Of a DNA stretch of 64,000 nucleotides, positions 36,918 through 49,743 are shown one piece after another (within the stretch, counting starts at the first letter, position 1; each line of letters begins with the position of its first letter). Below the pieces are notes generated by a model that saw nothing but the letters and a program-made list of their open reading frames with translations, was not told the DNA's origin and searched no databases. The position numbers and the translations under genes are program-made. The stretch comes from Caenorhabditis remanei. Its lineage: Eukaryota > Nematoda > Chromadorea > Rhabditida > Rhabditidae. The stretch spans positions 6,632,587 through 6,696,586 of the forward strand of contig NC_071333.1 in the NCBI RefSeq assembly GCF_010183535.1. The letters run 5' to 3'.

Positions 36918-38791
36918 TTACTTCTCCTGAAGTGGTTGAACCGCACTTTCCGTCGGGAGAGTGATCCTATCCTTGTTTTGATTGGAGAGCTCCTTGGCTT
37001 TGTCAGCTGTAGCACGGTTTCCACGTTCCGCTTCAAGACGTTTGTAGACTGGCTTGAAGAGGAGTACCAGAGAAAGGACCAGAAGGGTAGCCAACAGGGA
37101 GAAGATCTAAAACATTTGAAAATGAGTTGAAATTCTCACTAAACGTGTAATGAACTTACCATGATGGACATTGTGTTATCCTTTGGTGTGTTGACAAGGT
37201 CATCTGGAGTAAGTTGACATTTTTGGATGTGCATGCGATCTGGTTGAAGTGGACGAGCAAAGTTCTTCATGATGAAAACGTAGATCACACTTTGGATTTG
37301 ACCAGAAAGTACGATGAGTCCAGTTGATGTTGCCTCAGACACAGGGAATGTGCATTCTGATGCCAACTCGAGTCCAATTGGGTAGGTAGCCAATCCAAGG
37401 ACTCCGAAGAAGAGACATGTGATGGCCAGGAAAACTGAGAGACCTTGATGAAGAGTGAGTTGGAGGAAGATGAGTCCAAAGATGACAGCAGCTCCAAGAG
37501 AAATCTTTAGCGTCTCCTCGTACAGCTTGGTGCGGTCGACAAAGATTCCACTGGCGGCAGCTCCGAAGACTCCTCCAACAATCATAAGGGCAGCGCAGAC
37601 ACCGGAGAAGAAGTTGGTGTACCCCGATGGACACAGAAGTTCAAGCATGACGGTGTAGAGGCAGTTGAACATTCCGATACCTCCTCCCATCACGATGAGC
37701 AAGATAATGTATTGTTTCGAAGAGAAGCAAGACTTCATTCCTGACACAAAGTCCATTTGAGGCTTACTGGCACTGAAGGTTGGTGGGATCTTTGGTTCAC
37801 TTCGGTTGACTCCAAACTAAAAAAAAAAGCACGATATGTTTCTGGAAATTAAGCTATAATTCTTACCGTGGCAATGAGCATAGCAATAAGTGATGGCACA
37901 CAAGTGAAGATGTTGAGCCAAATAACGTGGTCCGGAGACTTGACGATAGCTGGACTGATGAGGTTGGCCATGAGCACTCCCAATGGGTTAGACATCACTC
38001 CAATGGTAGTGGCAATAGCGCGTTGTGTGTCGGGGAACCAAGACCCAGCGACCTGAAATGTTAAATAATAAATACTTTGAACCAGCTTATCTTTGTACCT
38101 TTGTTGGGAGGAACATAATGAACGGGTAGGCGACAGCAGCAATACCCTGTCCTGTCATGCAGATTGGGAAACGCCACTCAGGTGGGACAAAGTCAAGAGA
38201 GGAAATGACACGAATGACAGCTCCGATTCCATTGGTCCATCCAGCGATGAGAATGGCGGTGCGGAGACCCCACTCACGTCCGGCCCACATAGCGAAGAGT
38301 CCGACTGGGATTGTGCAGAGCATGTAGATCATGGAGAGCCTGGAAAATTGAAAGGCTTGTTTCAAGAGTGGAAAACTTGTGTATTGAAAACCGATTAGAT
38401 TTTGATTTGGAGAGCTTACAAAAAGAACGTTTTGTTTCATAAAAATAAACTAATAGTAATCGTAGGGAAGTCGGATTCTCCCAGGATCTTACTAAATGTA
38501 GCTTTCACCCGTTCAAAACACTCACCATGCAGCACTGCTCTCTCCATAAAAGCTGTTGACGTAGTTTCCAGATGGTGCATATCCAATCCATGACATTGTG
38601 TTGGTGTTGTTCAACAGTGCAACTGTCAAAAGCACAATCCAACGTTGGCGGTAGACACGAAGTTGGATTTGGTCTCCGGCGTCCTCTTCAACTCCATTTG
38701 GGTCTGCTGAATCAGCTGCTCCAGACTTGTTGAGTGGTTGAAGTCGAATATCGACTTGATCCGCACTGATTGGCCCGTCATCGGCGCCCAT
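36918..38791 (-). CDS. FLVCR-like major facilitator superfamily transporter, 512 aa
   Basis: A 12-TM membrane transporter of the FLVCR/SLC49 group; vertebrate members carry heme, choline or ethanolamine, so the substrate here is open. Exons 38791-38526, 38339-38099, 38052-37867, 37816-37160 and 37106-36918. After an acidic cytoplasmic N-terminus, RQRWIVLLTVALLN begins TM1. NSFYGESSAAWLSMIYML matches the FLVCR TM1-TM2 region, and WFPDTQRAIATTIGVMSNPLG matches the TM5 region. The central loop (about 232-260) and short cytoplasmic tail are normal. An acceptor (CTTTCAG) ends about 20 nt upstream of the ATG. I recall this locus as cosmid gene B0416.5 (from memory). Confidence 0.93.
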
Positions 38792-41538
38792 TTCGATTTT
38801 TTATATTACCCTGAAAGAAAATATTTGTGAAAATGGGTAAGAAGAGGTAAAAGATGGGGGAAGAATAAAGGAGTGGGTTGTCAAGGGAAACGGATGAACG
38901 CAGGTGTGAAGCGGATTTAGAAAAAGACGACTACAAGATGAAAATTATATGTATTACTCGCATCGAACAAGAGAGAATGTAGTAAAGTTGAAGGTGACAA
39001 AAAAAGAAGTAAGAAAATGAGTCATTCCGTCTATGTTTGTCCTTTTTCCATGTCCCTGGTCTCTTCGTAAGTCAACTATTGATCGGAGACGAAGAAAGAA
39101 TTCAAAATCTAATTTCGAATGGATGAAAGAAAAATGGGCATCCCGTCAAACAAACGAGAGATACTTTCGTTGTGGTTTCGAAGGAAATCGCGGCGAGTCA
39201 GTGCTAATCACGCCATTGAATCTATCGAATCTTTTTTTTAGGACACTGGGTCTTCTTCGTCTCATCTATCATCTTTTGTCAAAAAAAAAGAACAACCTTC
39301 AGTGTCTTCATTTTCCATTTAAACGGTGAAGTGGGTTGACTGCACTATACACCCAAACGTTTCAGATTTGATTGTGACTCCAATGACAGCTGACAGGCAG
39401 TTGGATGACATTTACTAGCAGAGGGAAGAGAACAACTAGCCAACTTGTACTTCCGAAACGCGCTAACGGATGGAACGCTCCTCGCCGCCATAAAAAACAA
39501 ATACACGAAAAACGTGAAGAGGAAGCTGGTAGTGGCGGACGGGAAACTCGTAGAGATACACATATAGAGTAGTGAGGAGCGGGAGCAGTGTTTTTTCATG
39601 TCTTTTGGGAGTAGTGGTGGCGGTGGAAGACGAGAAGACGGACGGAAAGAACTCAAAAATTAGAGAGCACAAAAGATAAAGAGACGGACCGGAAGAGTTC
39701 TTCTTTCTTTGTTTTTTTTTGAAGGGACGAGCCTAGTCATCCGAGATGAAAGAAGAGGAAAATAATTTTTCTTTTCTTTCATCGTTACATCCGAAAATGT
39801 GACGTTTGAAAAATGGGATAGGTCAGTAATTGAAATAGACCTCCGGAAAATGTCATGGTCCCGGCAAAAATCATCCCCCGATCGATATTCCCCTTCCTGT
39901 GCACACACCTCCACACGCAACACATCAACCGAGAAACAATAATAGTTTTCCAGGTTTTTCGCATATCTCCCACCGGAAATAAACTATCTTATCACTACGA
40001 AAACTGCAAAAAAAGCAACATGACACCTAAAAGCAGCGAGAAAAAGAGAAGAAAAAGAAAGAAAAGGTGAGGTGGCCGATAACAGTGCAAGAGAGCAGTG
40101 TTGGCCTAAATGGACAGTGTGTGCGCGCCGTTCTGTGTGCATACACCGAATCTGACGACACATTGCGGACTGACGCGCAAAAAAAACCGTCGAAGTGGTA
40201 TGTACGAAAAAGAAAAATAACGTTTTGTGAGAGATTGAAAATGAAGAAATAAAAACCGGTGTTGAATTGATCGAGAAGAAGCGAGGCTAAGGACCACATG
40301 ACACATGACATCACAAAAGTACATTCTCAAAGATCACCACAACTGGTAGTTGTGATAACAATTGTTTGTTTTCTATTGTCCATCTCTACTCTCGAAACAA
40401 AACAACAGTCATTGAACAGAAAAATTTGACTGAGAAGGATAAACCAACAATGTTGAATGTGTTTTGTAACCATGAGTTCACCAAGCTAGCTAATTCAATT
40501 TCAGACTTCATTCGTCACGACTCCAAGTTTGATTTTCAACTTTCAACTTTGGTTTTCTCTATTTATCCCTTCTCCCGACATCAAAAATCTTCGAAACATT
40601 TTGAGAATGAGATCATCATGACACTCCGAACAAAAGGCATTCATGTCTATTGTTTATTCACTTGGACACCACCTGGTGGTTTGCATCCAAAATCAGCAAT
40701 TCCAGGAGCGAATTAAAAAATTCTGGACGAAACGAGGGAAGAAGGCAAGCCGGAAGTAGCTTTTTCTATTTGTTGAATTCTATAAGATCTATGTCACATT
40801 TTTCCAAAAAGAAAAGTTCAATTTCTCCATTCTTTTGAGCTTCTTGTCATTTTTCGTATTTTTGTTCTGTTCGAATCTGCAGCTGAGCTGAGAAGCTATG
40901 ACATTCGAGAAAAACGGACCAGCTGACAGTTGTCCATCAAAAAGGTGTTCGCGACTTCTCGAAGACCCCAAAGTCACTATTTTTGATCAAATAAAAAATA
41001 TTTCATCTACTTCCTCGATTTCAGAAAAATCACAAACATATCAACAACAACTATTTTTCTCTTTTTTTCTTTTCTTTTAGATGCAATGTATTTCAGACGT
41101 TCCTTCTCGTTTCCTTCGATGTAGTCGTTTTCCTCCCATTTGTACCCCTTCCTAGTTTTTGTCTTCTTTGGGAATAAACATTCTTAAACATAAAATGTTT
41201 TCTGCTCAAAACCACTAGCTGAATAGGTTATGGAGTTATTTTTATATTCCTCGAGGAGCACCTACAATGGAACACAATATGTTGGGTGGTCCGTTGTTCG
41301 GAAAAACAAACTCATAGCAAACTTGAGCAACAAAAAACATTTCAACTTTTCCCCAAACTTCTGTATGATACTGAATGACGCATCTCATCATCTCATTAAA
41401 CCTTGTTTTTATCCCAGATTTCTTGTTTGTGCGTAAACAGCGTCTAAAGTGAAAATGTTCATTGGGTAAATGGAACTTTTTTGTGGCCATGTTTTTGTCG
41501 TGAGAGATTCTATACTTTATTTCCAGCTTCTTTTAAAC
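38792..41538. other. 2.7-kb intergenic region, upstream of the transporter
   Basis: Promoter side of the minus-strand transporter gene. A GC-richer patch (about 40060-40200) gives overlapping frames on both strands without splice logic. No gene is supported. Confidence 0.5.
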
Positions 41539-41948
41539 TTATTTCCTCCAATTGCTGTTCCAGTGACTTTTGTTCGTTTTTGAAGACCCGGTGTCATCTT
41601 CCCGTTTCTCGTCACGGTTTGCTTTAGACGGTTGCGTATTCCAGATTCCACCAGCCTTCTGAAAACAAAAAAGTATTGCGAGAACAGAATTTCGATTTCT
41701 TATCGATCTTTCAAAACGTATTTCTTTAGCTACTCCCGTTTTTTTTCAATTTTTTGAACCAAGTTTTTTGACGTTTGAATTTCTGAGCAACTACTTTGAA
41801 CTTCCACTTCCGGAGCCCCAGCTCTTTTCGTCTCACCATAAAGACTAAATAACAAATGACAAAAATAACTCACAATGCTGTCTTCGGCAAGTTTTTGAAA
41901 GACGTTCTTCTTTTTCTTCTTTTTGTCCTCTTTATTGGAATCTTCCAT
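41539..41948 (-). CDS. Small basic hydrophilic protein, 64 aa, unknown
   Basis: Two exons, 41948-41874 (MEDSNKEDKKKKKKNVFQKLAEDSI|GTGAGT) and 41658-41539 (acceptor TTTTCAG), phase 0, ending NSNWRK and stop. The product is Lys/Asp/Asn-rich with a lysine run suited to a nuclear signal, a short amphipathic VFQKLAEDSI and an aromatic motif KAGGIWNTQP. No signal peptide or TM. The 215-nt intron also reads open for part of its length on the same strand, so a retained-intron form is possible. Splice sites are good, but the gene is small and no family is recognised. Confidence 0.6.
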
Positions 41949-44900
41949 TTTCAGATAAAGCAAAAAGAAATGACTTGTGATTGGAAAATTCTCGAGAATG
42001 CCAATTTTTCACAGTTTGCTTAGTTTGCAAGCCGAGCACAATACCGTTCCGATGAATTCCAACTTTTCTTCTTTCTCTTCTTTTCTCATTTCTCATTTTC
42101 ATTTGATTTTGGTATCTTCTTTTTTCTCGTTCTGGTTTGGTACATTTCTGAAAGAGAAAAAATGTTTTTGGAATAGAACAGACGTTGAGATGAAGCCTTC
42201 GAATATTTCAGTATTCGGAAACGATTCTTTTTGTTTTCGTTGACAATGAACATTGATGTTTTGATGACCTTCGGTGAAGAGAGGTGTGGGTGAAATGCTT
42301 TTATTGAATTGGGAGTAAGGGAAGGGTCCATTGAAAATTTCGTATAGAGTTTTCACTTTTACCCCTTTTTGTTACTCTTTTTCACAACTCCATGTGACTA
42401 TCATATCAAAGTAAGTGCTGAGATCAGTGTTACTTATAAACTATGAGAACTGTGTGGCTTCTATCTATATTTAACTTGATAAAAATAACGTCCGTAGTGT
42501 GAACTTATTTTTCCTCCTACTGAAATACAACACTTAAGAACACGGTCCTCGATTACATAAATATTTATTAAACGGAAACTAAAGATAAGAAAAACTTAAG
42601 TCAAAGTTAAGGTGGGAGGTTAATACTAAAAGAGTGTGTTTTGTCTTCTTAGTTTTTCTGATAACCTTCTAAATGAACATAGGTCAAAAATCAGCGTTCC
42701 CTGAATTCTGAACAGACAAGTCTATTGAATTCATTGCTTGGTCTATGATTTTTCCTCCGAATTTCCAGCTGTTCGAGACTACTGAATCTAATTTTTATCG
42801 TGTTTTCATTAGATGATATCTTGGAATAAATAGAACACCATCCTTCATTCCGTAGCAAAAATAAACTAAAAGTAAACGATCACCAATAAATTAGGGACCT
42901 ATTTTTTCTCTCACTTCCGCAACAACAAGGGATTTTGAAGAGGGGTAGTAACAAATAGCTCGAACTTTCAACGTAATTCAATCCTTGCCGACCACAATTG
43001 TGTTTTATCACTTGAAAACAAAGCGAGGAGGTATCACTCGGCGGAAGAGTCTCAATTTTCGTGCCTTCTTGTTTTTCGTCGTTAGTCTAGAAACTTCTTG
43101 GCACTTCTGTTTCTTTCTTCTTTCATTTTTTTTGTTACAGTGAACTTTCAGTCATTGAACTGTTGGAATAGCACTTGCACTCTTTTTATTCTAAATTGAG
43201 CTCTGAACTCTTCTCTCGAATATTCAATTAGAGCAATTTGCAAGCATTACCCAAATTATTTTCGCCCAGAATCAGTTTTGATGAACTTTTTACCAATTGT
43301 TCACATTTTTGTCATTTCTTCTCCCATTCGTATCACCTTTTCTATGTTTTCACATGTTTCCTTTCATCTAGTTTTCTAATTAGAGACAAACAACACAAAA
43401 CAAGAAACAAACTCAAGTGTACTTCTATTTCTGGAAAAGGAGGTCATGGACATTTCTTCATCACAAATATCGTCATCTTTATGAGTTTTTACTTGGTTAT
43501 TAGTCTTAATGTGTTGTTGGATTTTCAATCGTCCAATGATGATTGACAAATAAGGGAGAGTTGAAATAAATAAAAGCGGATTATAAACATAAATAGTTTT
43601 CTTTATTTCAAGGAATAGCAGGTGTTATAATATTTTCAGTTTTTCATTCCAGGTGATTGATAACCGGGACCAATACAGTTGAATGGATCTGAACTTCAGA
43701 CTGTCATACTTTTTTGGTTACCTGAAATTCCTCTGCACCTATGTACTTTCAACCTTAAAATTGCCCACTTCCGATTTCTTCCGGTGTGATTCATTTTTTA
43801 GAACGGAATTTTTCTTTTCAAGGGCACACCCATTTGATCCTATCAGACATGAACTCTGGTAAATTTTTGCTTAATTTTGATGACATGTAATTTCTGATGC
43901 TTGATCTCTTTTTTCATTTTAAATACTGGGTTTTCATGCAAATGTATCCGTCTAATTCCGGCTGGCCTTAAAAAAGATTAGTCGTCGGCGATTCAACAAC
44001 CGGTCCAATAACCAACAAAGTTTTTTCTGAACCTCTCACTTTTTTGCATTTCTTCACTGAAAATAGTTGTCGATGGAGAATTTTTCGATTATGTCGTGGT
44101 CCTACCTCGTTTTACCAAATAATTCATACCTTCACACACTTCTTCCCAAGCAACCAAACTTCCGCTGCTCTCTACATTTTTTTCTGTCGTATCTTTTTTC
44201 AGTAACTCTATGGCTAGAAGTGTCTAAATAAACTTCCGGTGTCGGGTTCTCTCAGGAGTATAAAAGTTAAATTGAGACGGGAACAGATGAGGCCGATCGC
44301 ACTAGTTTTTCTCGCCTTGCAATTTACTTTTCCCAATGCAACATCTCTCCCATCCGTTTTTTTTTCGTGGTGTGCTTCCGCATCACATTTGCGCCTCCAT
44401 CGTAGGTTATAACAAAATTTCCTTCTCGCAATTTTCAAGAGAGCGTCACATGCACCCCAATGCAACTTTTTGACTTTTAAGCACAGAATGTGAATTTTGA
44501 AAAAAAATGTATATTGAATGAACTTTTTCGTTGCATCTTCTGAACTTTCAACTATTTCTCATCTGACCACAACCATTGTTGTGGCTTGCATTTGGTCAAG
44601 CTTGAATGATGCATCTTTTTTTTACAAATTAGCTTTCAGACGCGAGAAGAAATGTGTCACGGAATATGAAAGATTCAAAAACCTTTCCCGATTGCGTAGG
44701 TACTCAGAAAATTTTCGAAATGTCTAGGTTTTCTGAAAAAAATATCAGAAATCACTGAGACTCAGTGAAGCATTATTAATTAGTTTTGACGGCACGAGAC
44801 TTCAATCATTGATATCATCAGCCATGTGCAGAGTACATATTTATCTGTGCATCTGAAGTAATTCAATCTGGTTCACTTGCTATTTCTAGCTACACAAGTT

Positions 44901-47878
44901 ACATAAGTGTCAATAACTGGGTACCATCAAATATTCAAAATTTACATGCAGCGCTAAGGAAAATAGAAAATAGAAAACAAACTTGAACACACGCGAGGAG
45001 AAATCCCTCCTACACTTTCTCGAACCCCAAATAAAGTATTCACTCACTCTAACATCCCAAAATATAAGAGCGTCTGGATAAATCTGGAAATCTAGAATTT
45101 TCTTCTTGCCCTACCCGAACTTTTCCAAAGTGTTCTATCTGAATCATTGTTTATTTTGCTTGAAGCCCTTTCTGTTTCATGGATCACTATCGTTTACTGG
45201 AAAAAAGTTCGTTTCCGAAATTGGCATCGTCAACCTTTTCTCACTCCTTCTCTGCTTCCTCTGACACACCAACTGAGCTCATTCGGCAACGAACAATAAT
45301 ACATTTTTAAATTAGCGGATGCCCAAATGTCTCTCGTTCTTCTGTTTCTTCGCCTTCTTACTTAATCTTCCGGAGACTTTGTCAGACATCATCACTATCT
45401 TCCTCCTCGTCCCCTTTTTTTTCTCTTGTTTTTGTGTGCTTCTTTGGTCTTTGACATGGTAAGAAAAAAAAAGATGAGTAAGAGAAGGAAGAACAGTGGC
45501 ATGGGTATGCACACTGCATTAATACTTATTTCAGAGAGAGGCTTGAGAAAAAGTTGTTTAGGTGGTCCCTCTAGAAGAAAACAAAAAGATTTACTCAAAT
45601 GATCTATTGGTGTTCCCTCATCCTGGGGTTTCTTAGCGGGTTCTTTTCATCTAAAACCTCTTTGCGATTCCGGAACTGTTTTTACTTTTGAGATTATACC
45701 AGAAAGCGGTAAACATAGTAATATAGGGGTTTTGAAAAGTCAGAAACAAGAATTATGATGTTAAGGGTGTATTTAAACTCTCCGAAATTTTAGAATTTTT
45801 AAATCAAAACCAAATTTCTTGTGTTTTAGTTCAATTTGAAACTGAAAGAATCTGCGAATTCAGTTTCGAATGTACTATGATTGTTTTTACTGAGAGCATT
45901 TTTCGAAATATCATAAATAAATAATGTTCAATTCGGACGTGTTTTTTATAATATTGATGCTGAATCTAACAGAATTTTGATAACGCTCTTAACATAGTCC
46001 AAAGGTTAATGAGACATAGGTCATCTCTGGCACTCCAGAAATCAACATGTCTGCAATTCTAGACAAATTGAAAAACTACCAAACCGAACAAAGCGGTACC
46101 TAGAATTTCAATTTTCCAAGTGTTCCCTTTTACTCAGTCTAAGTGTTGACAACAACTTTTCTTCCAAAAAAAGAGAGAATGAGAGAAAAGTACGAGTGAA
46201 TATATTGTGACAACTCCATAAACGTTTATTTTCTCTTTTTGCTGTCCCATCAGTCGTATTTTACGTATTTTCCTTTTTCTCCCATTTTTTCTTTTGCCAC
46301 CCTCTACTTTTCAATGTTCAAAACGCATCTATTCCAGTCACCACTTCTCCCTCACTCCTTCTGAACTTTTTCAAGTCCAAATACCACTTTAATTGCCTGT
46401 AATTACTCATCAACTGACATTTAATTGCATCTCGCTGAATTTCAATTTCAAGTCTGTTACTTCTTCAGATACTTTTTCTGATACCAGACTGCTTTCCAAG
46501 AAATGAAGGCTTCCGGACAAGCGTTCGTGTTAGTATGGAAATGAAAGCAGAAAAAGAAACGGAAAACACCCAAAAGAGGGTGGAGCTAACTTTTGACGGT
46601 TTTCATTTCTTTCTCGTTTTCTGCCAATTTTGTATCGGGACCCGAAGACAAAAGGTGGGGGTGTCTTCTTGTCTTTTGAAGTATTTGTCACGAAGTAAGC
46701 GAAAAAAGCAAAAAGCAACTTCCTTGTTTTCCATTCTCTTTTTCCAACATCCATAGTTGTGTTTTCGGAACCTTTGTGCAAATTTTCATCGAGCTCTCTC
46801 CTTTTATCTATCACTCCAATAGAGTCTATTTTTGTAAAACCTCAGATTTTCATTTCTCACATTTTGACATTTTTCACGTGTGTATTTATCTAAACCGCTT
46901 TCCAATAATTATCATATGTACTTCATGTCCAATCATAAATAACTCAACGTTTAACCCTATCATTATTTCCATATGCTGAAAATTCGTCTCTTTTTTCATA
47001 TCTTTCTTGCGACAAGTTATGTCATTCAATTTCCGCTCGAAGTATACCCAGAATAGAATTCATTCAATCAACAAGTAGGCGTTCTAATGTTTTGAACGCG
47101 GACGGCTCTTTGTTTCCATTTTCTCCTTCTCGACGGACGCCTCCTGATTTTTCCACATTAATTTTTGGTCATTGTTGTCGCAACTCATGTTCTGCTCATT
47201 TTGTCTTCCATCATAGGTTCCCATTCTTTGTGTTAGCGGTAACGGGGAATAGTCATCTGTGTTGTTTGTCAATGACGTTCGTTTACATACGTTCCAGACA
47301 TGGAGAACTGAGAAAATTAGTTGAGCTAGAATCACTTTTTGAGGGAAACCAACTCATTTTCCAAAAGGTTTTTTTTGTTTCTAGTTAAAAACAAAACCTC
47401 TTTTTCAACTTTTTTCTGAGAACTTGTTGAATTTCTGTTCAGTATAGACCAGCAAACAGTTTTCATTTAGTTTTCGAAAGATTTCAATCTCGAATATTGA
47501 TATTCTCAATGGTATGACTCCTCCCAAAAACTAAAACATAACATATTGCTCACCTTCTCCATAACATTGCTACGTTTCTGTTTATAGAATAAACCTACTA
47601 GATCCATGTTCCAATCCGATCGGCTTACACGTCGATGATTCGATTCATAGACTCCTATCCCATCTGATAAATGTGTTGTTGCCTTTTGCATTGTGTTAAT
47701 GACTCGTCTATGAATATTTTAAACCGATCGCTCTTGCGCTTCACTTCACCCCATCTCATGCATTTTCTTCGTTTCCGAACACCCATTGTTATTCCATGAC
47801 TAATCATTGCAGATCCCCATCCTAACGAATAAATTACCGTTTTTTTCGAATGCTGACTAATGGGACAGGAGAAGAGAA
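41949..47878. other. 5.9-kb gene-poor region
   Basis: AT-rich, with many short hydrophobic frames from T-rich DNA. Two weak minus-strand candidates were seen: 47557-47691 (46 codons starting MQKATTHLSDGIG and ending at a GTGAGC donor) and a hydrophilic frame at 47084-47270. A Lys-rich frame at 45312-45389 is isolated. No gene is called. This stretch lies upstream of the plus-strand four-TM gene and of the 64-aa protein gene. Confidence 0.45.
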
Positions 47879-49075
47879 ATGAATGAAGACAACCATGAAT
47901 CGTCATCGAGCGGATGTGATAATCAAATGTATGTTTTGACCTTACTTCTGTTTTTAGTCACTTTTTTCACACTCACTGAATTCGTTCGAGTTCTCAGAAA
48001 AAAAAACTGAAAACACGATCAAATCAAATGCATCAACTGGAAACAACCAAAGATCGTGTGCAAATCGAATTACCCTCTGATTCTCTTTATTTCAGCGAAT
48101 TCCTTGTGTCAGAAGCCGAACGACGACGTCGAGTGAATCATCTCGACACCGAAGTACACGAGCTCGGTTACGATCCATTCTCGTATTGTGGTCGGAGGGT
48201 TCATGTATTGGTGAGTTGACCATAGACCAAATAAACAAGAGGGTCTTAGTAATATGAGGGTTCATCCCTACCCTCCGTCCCAAAAATGCTTTTAGAGTTA
48301 ATGATTGTTTATATATTTGTACACATTGTTTTTTTATTTTCAGCTACTCACAAAATTGATTAGCGTATTGACGATACCCTTCTACATAGCCATTGTCATC
48401 TTCATTTCTTTTTTCGGAAACGCCACATCGGTCATGTTTTCTGTGATAATTCTAGGTACGTCGAGGGAAAGAGATGCGACAAGTGCAAAATTGAAAATCT
48501 TATTACACTTTTTGTTTTCCAGGATCCGTAGTTATTTCCACGTGTTACGGTGCATTTCGAGGAGCTAAGATGTGTCTTATTCCATTTGTGATATTGCAAG
48601 TAAGAATCTTAGTGCAATATGGACATTCATCAACATCATAAAGTTTTCAGCTCGTTTTTCTAATCTATGACTTGATATTAATAGCTATTCTGCTGCTGGC
48701 GGTGGTGTTCCCTCATATGTTCCTTTCGGCATTGCTGAGGTTGCCCTTGGAAGACATTCCATTTGGAACAGATCAAGGTGAGTAGTCAACTCAACAACGA
48801 ATTCTTATCAGTGGCAGACTTCAAAAACGTTAACTCATTTTCAGTACTCCTCGGCTGCAGTCTACTTTTAGCTTTGCTTCTTGCCCCATTAGTTTGGACC
48901 ACTCATGTTGTATATATCGATTTTCTGTTTATTTCTCAGGTTGATGAGACATTACACATGTTAAAGGAGGTAAACGCCATTACTTCCGGCTCACCGCTTC
49001 ACACACTCACCCACTTTTCAGGCCAATCAAAAGGTTTCGCAAGATGAAGTGTCCCCTAACCGTATGATGTTTTAG
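47879..49075 (+). CDS. Four-transmembrane protein of unknown function, 219 aa
   Basis: Seven exons: 47879-47928, 48096-48210, 48344-48455, 48523-48599, 48651-48777, 48845-48969 and 49022-49075; the frame is closed. The N-terminus is hydrophilic (EAERRRRVNHLDTEVHELGYDPFSYCGRR). Four hydrophobic segments lie at about 62-80, 82-105, 119-145 and 161-190, followed by VDETLHMLKEANQKVSQDE and a short C-terminus. No signal peptide. If the last intron is retained, translation ends at 49047 with a different tail. The topology recalls small LAPTM/tetraspan-like membrane proteins but no signature is recognised. Convergent with gly-13. Confidence 0.85.
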
Positions 49076-49743
49076 TAGAATACACGAATTCTCACACTTC
49101 CACTCACGTCGTCGTCGTCTTCCAACTAGTTGCTTCTTCTACCATTTCATTTTCTTTAATTGCCTTTTTAAAATTTGCTGATATTTTTGCGTGATCTTCA
49201 GCTCTGTGTTAGTGCGCACTTACACTCATTTTTCCCATCCGTTTCCTTTTCCACCGTCGGGTTTCATTAATTGACACGAGTGACTAGCATGTTGCTGTTA
49301 CAATAATACTTGTCCGCTTTTCTTGTACTTTCCCCTTCATCATGGCCAAATTAAATAAATAATTTTTTCCATGATGAAAAATTAATTTTTACAGTACAAA
49401 ACAGAACGGAAAAATGCTTTAACATAAGAATAAAAACAATCAAAGGCGTCTGAATGTTTGTTTTAAAGAGCACAAAAATAAAAACCCCTATCGAGATAAA
49501 ATTAAAACCAAGTTTTGGATGATAATACGGCAAGATATGAGTATTAAACCATCACAGTTCCCAAAGCTTGAAGGCCAAATGAATCACTAAAAAAGATGAT
49601 AAACTGACTAGTTGACAAAAAAGGAATGCATGCAGAAAAAGACTAGAATTGTTTTGAGTTACCCGTACTACTAAAATAGAATCTAAATAAAAATTAAAAA
49701 TACATAATCAACAAGTAAATAAATATAATGAACAACCAGCCGA
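49076..49743. other. Convergent 3' interval
   Basis: An AT-rich spacer between the four-TM gene and gly-13, containing AATAAA-like signals (near 49356 on plus). No gene. Confidence 0.6.

Noticed and set aside
45312..45512. Lys-rich minus frame ending KKQKNERHLGIR
   Set aside because: Isolated, with no upstream exon or conserved motif; chance open frame in purine-rich DNA is more likely.
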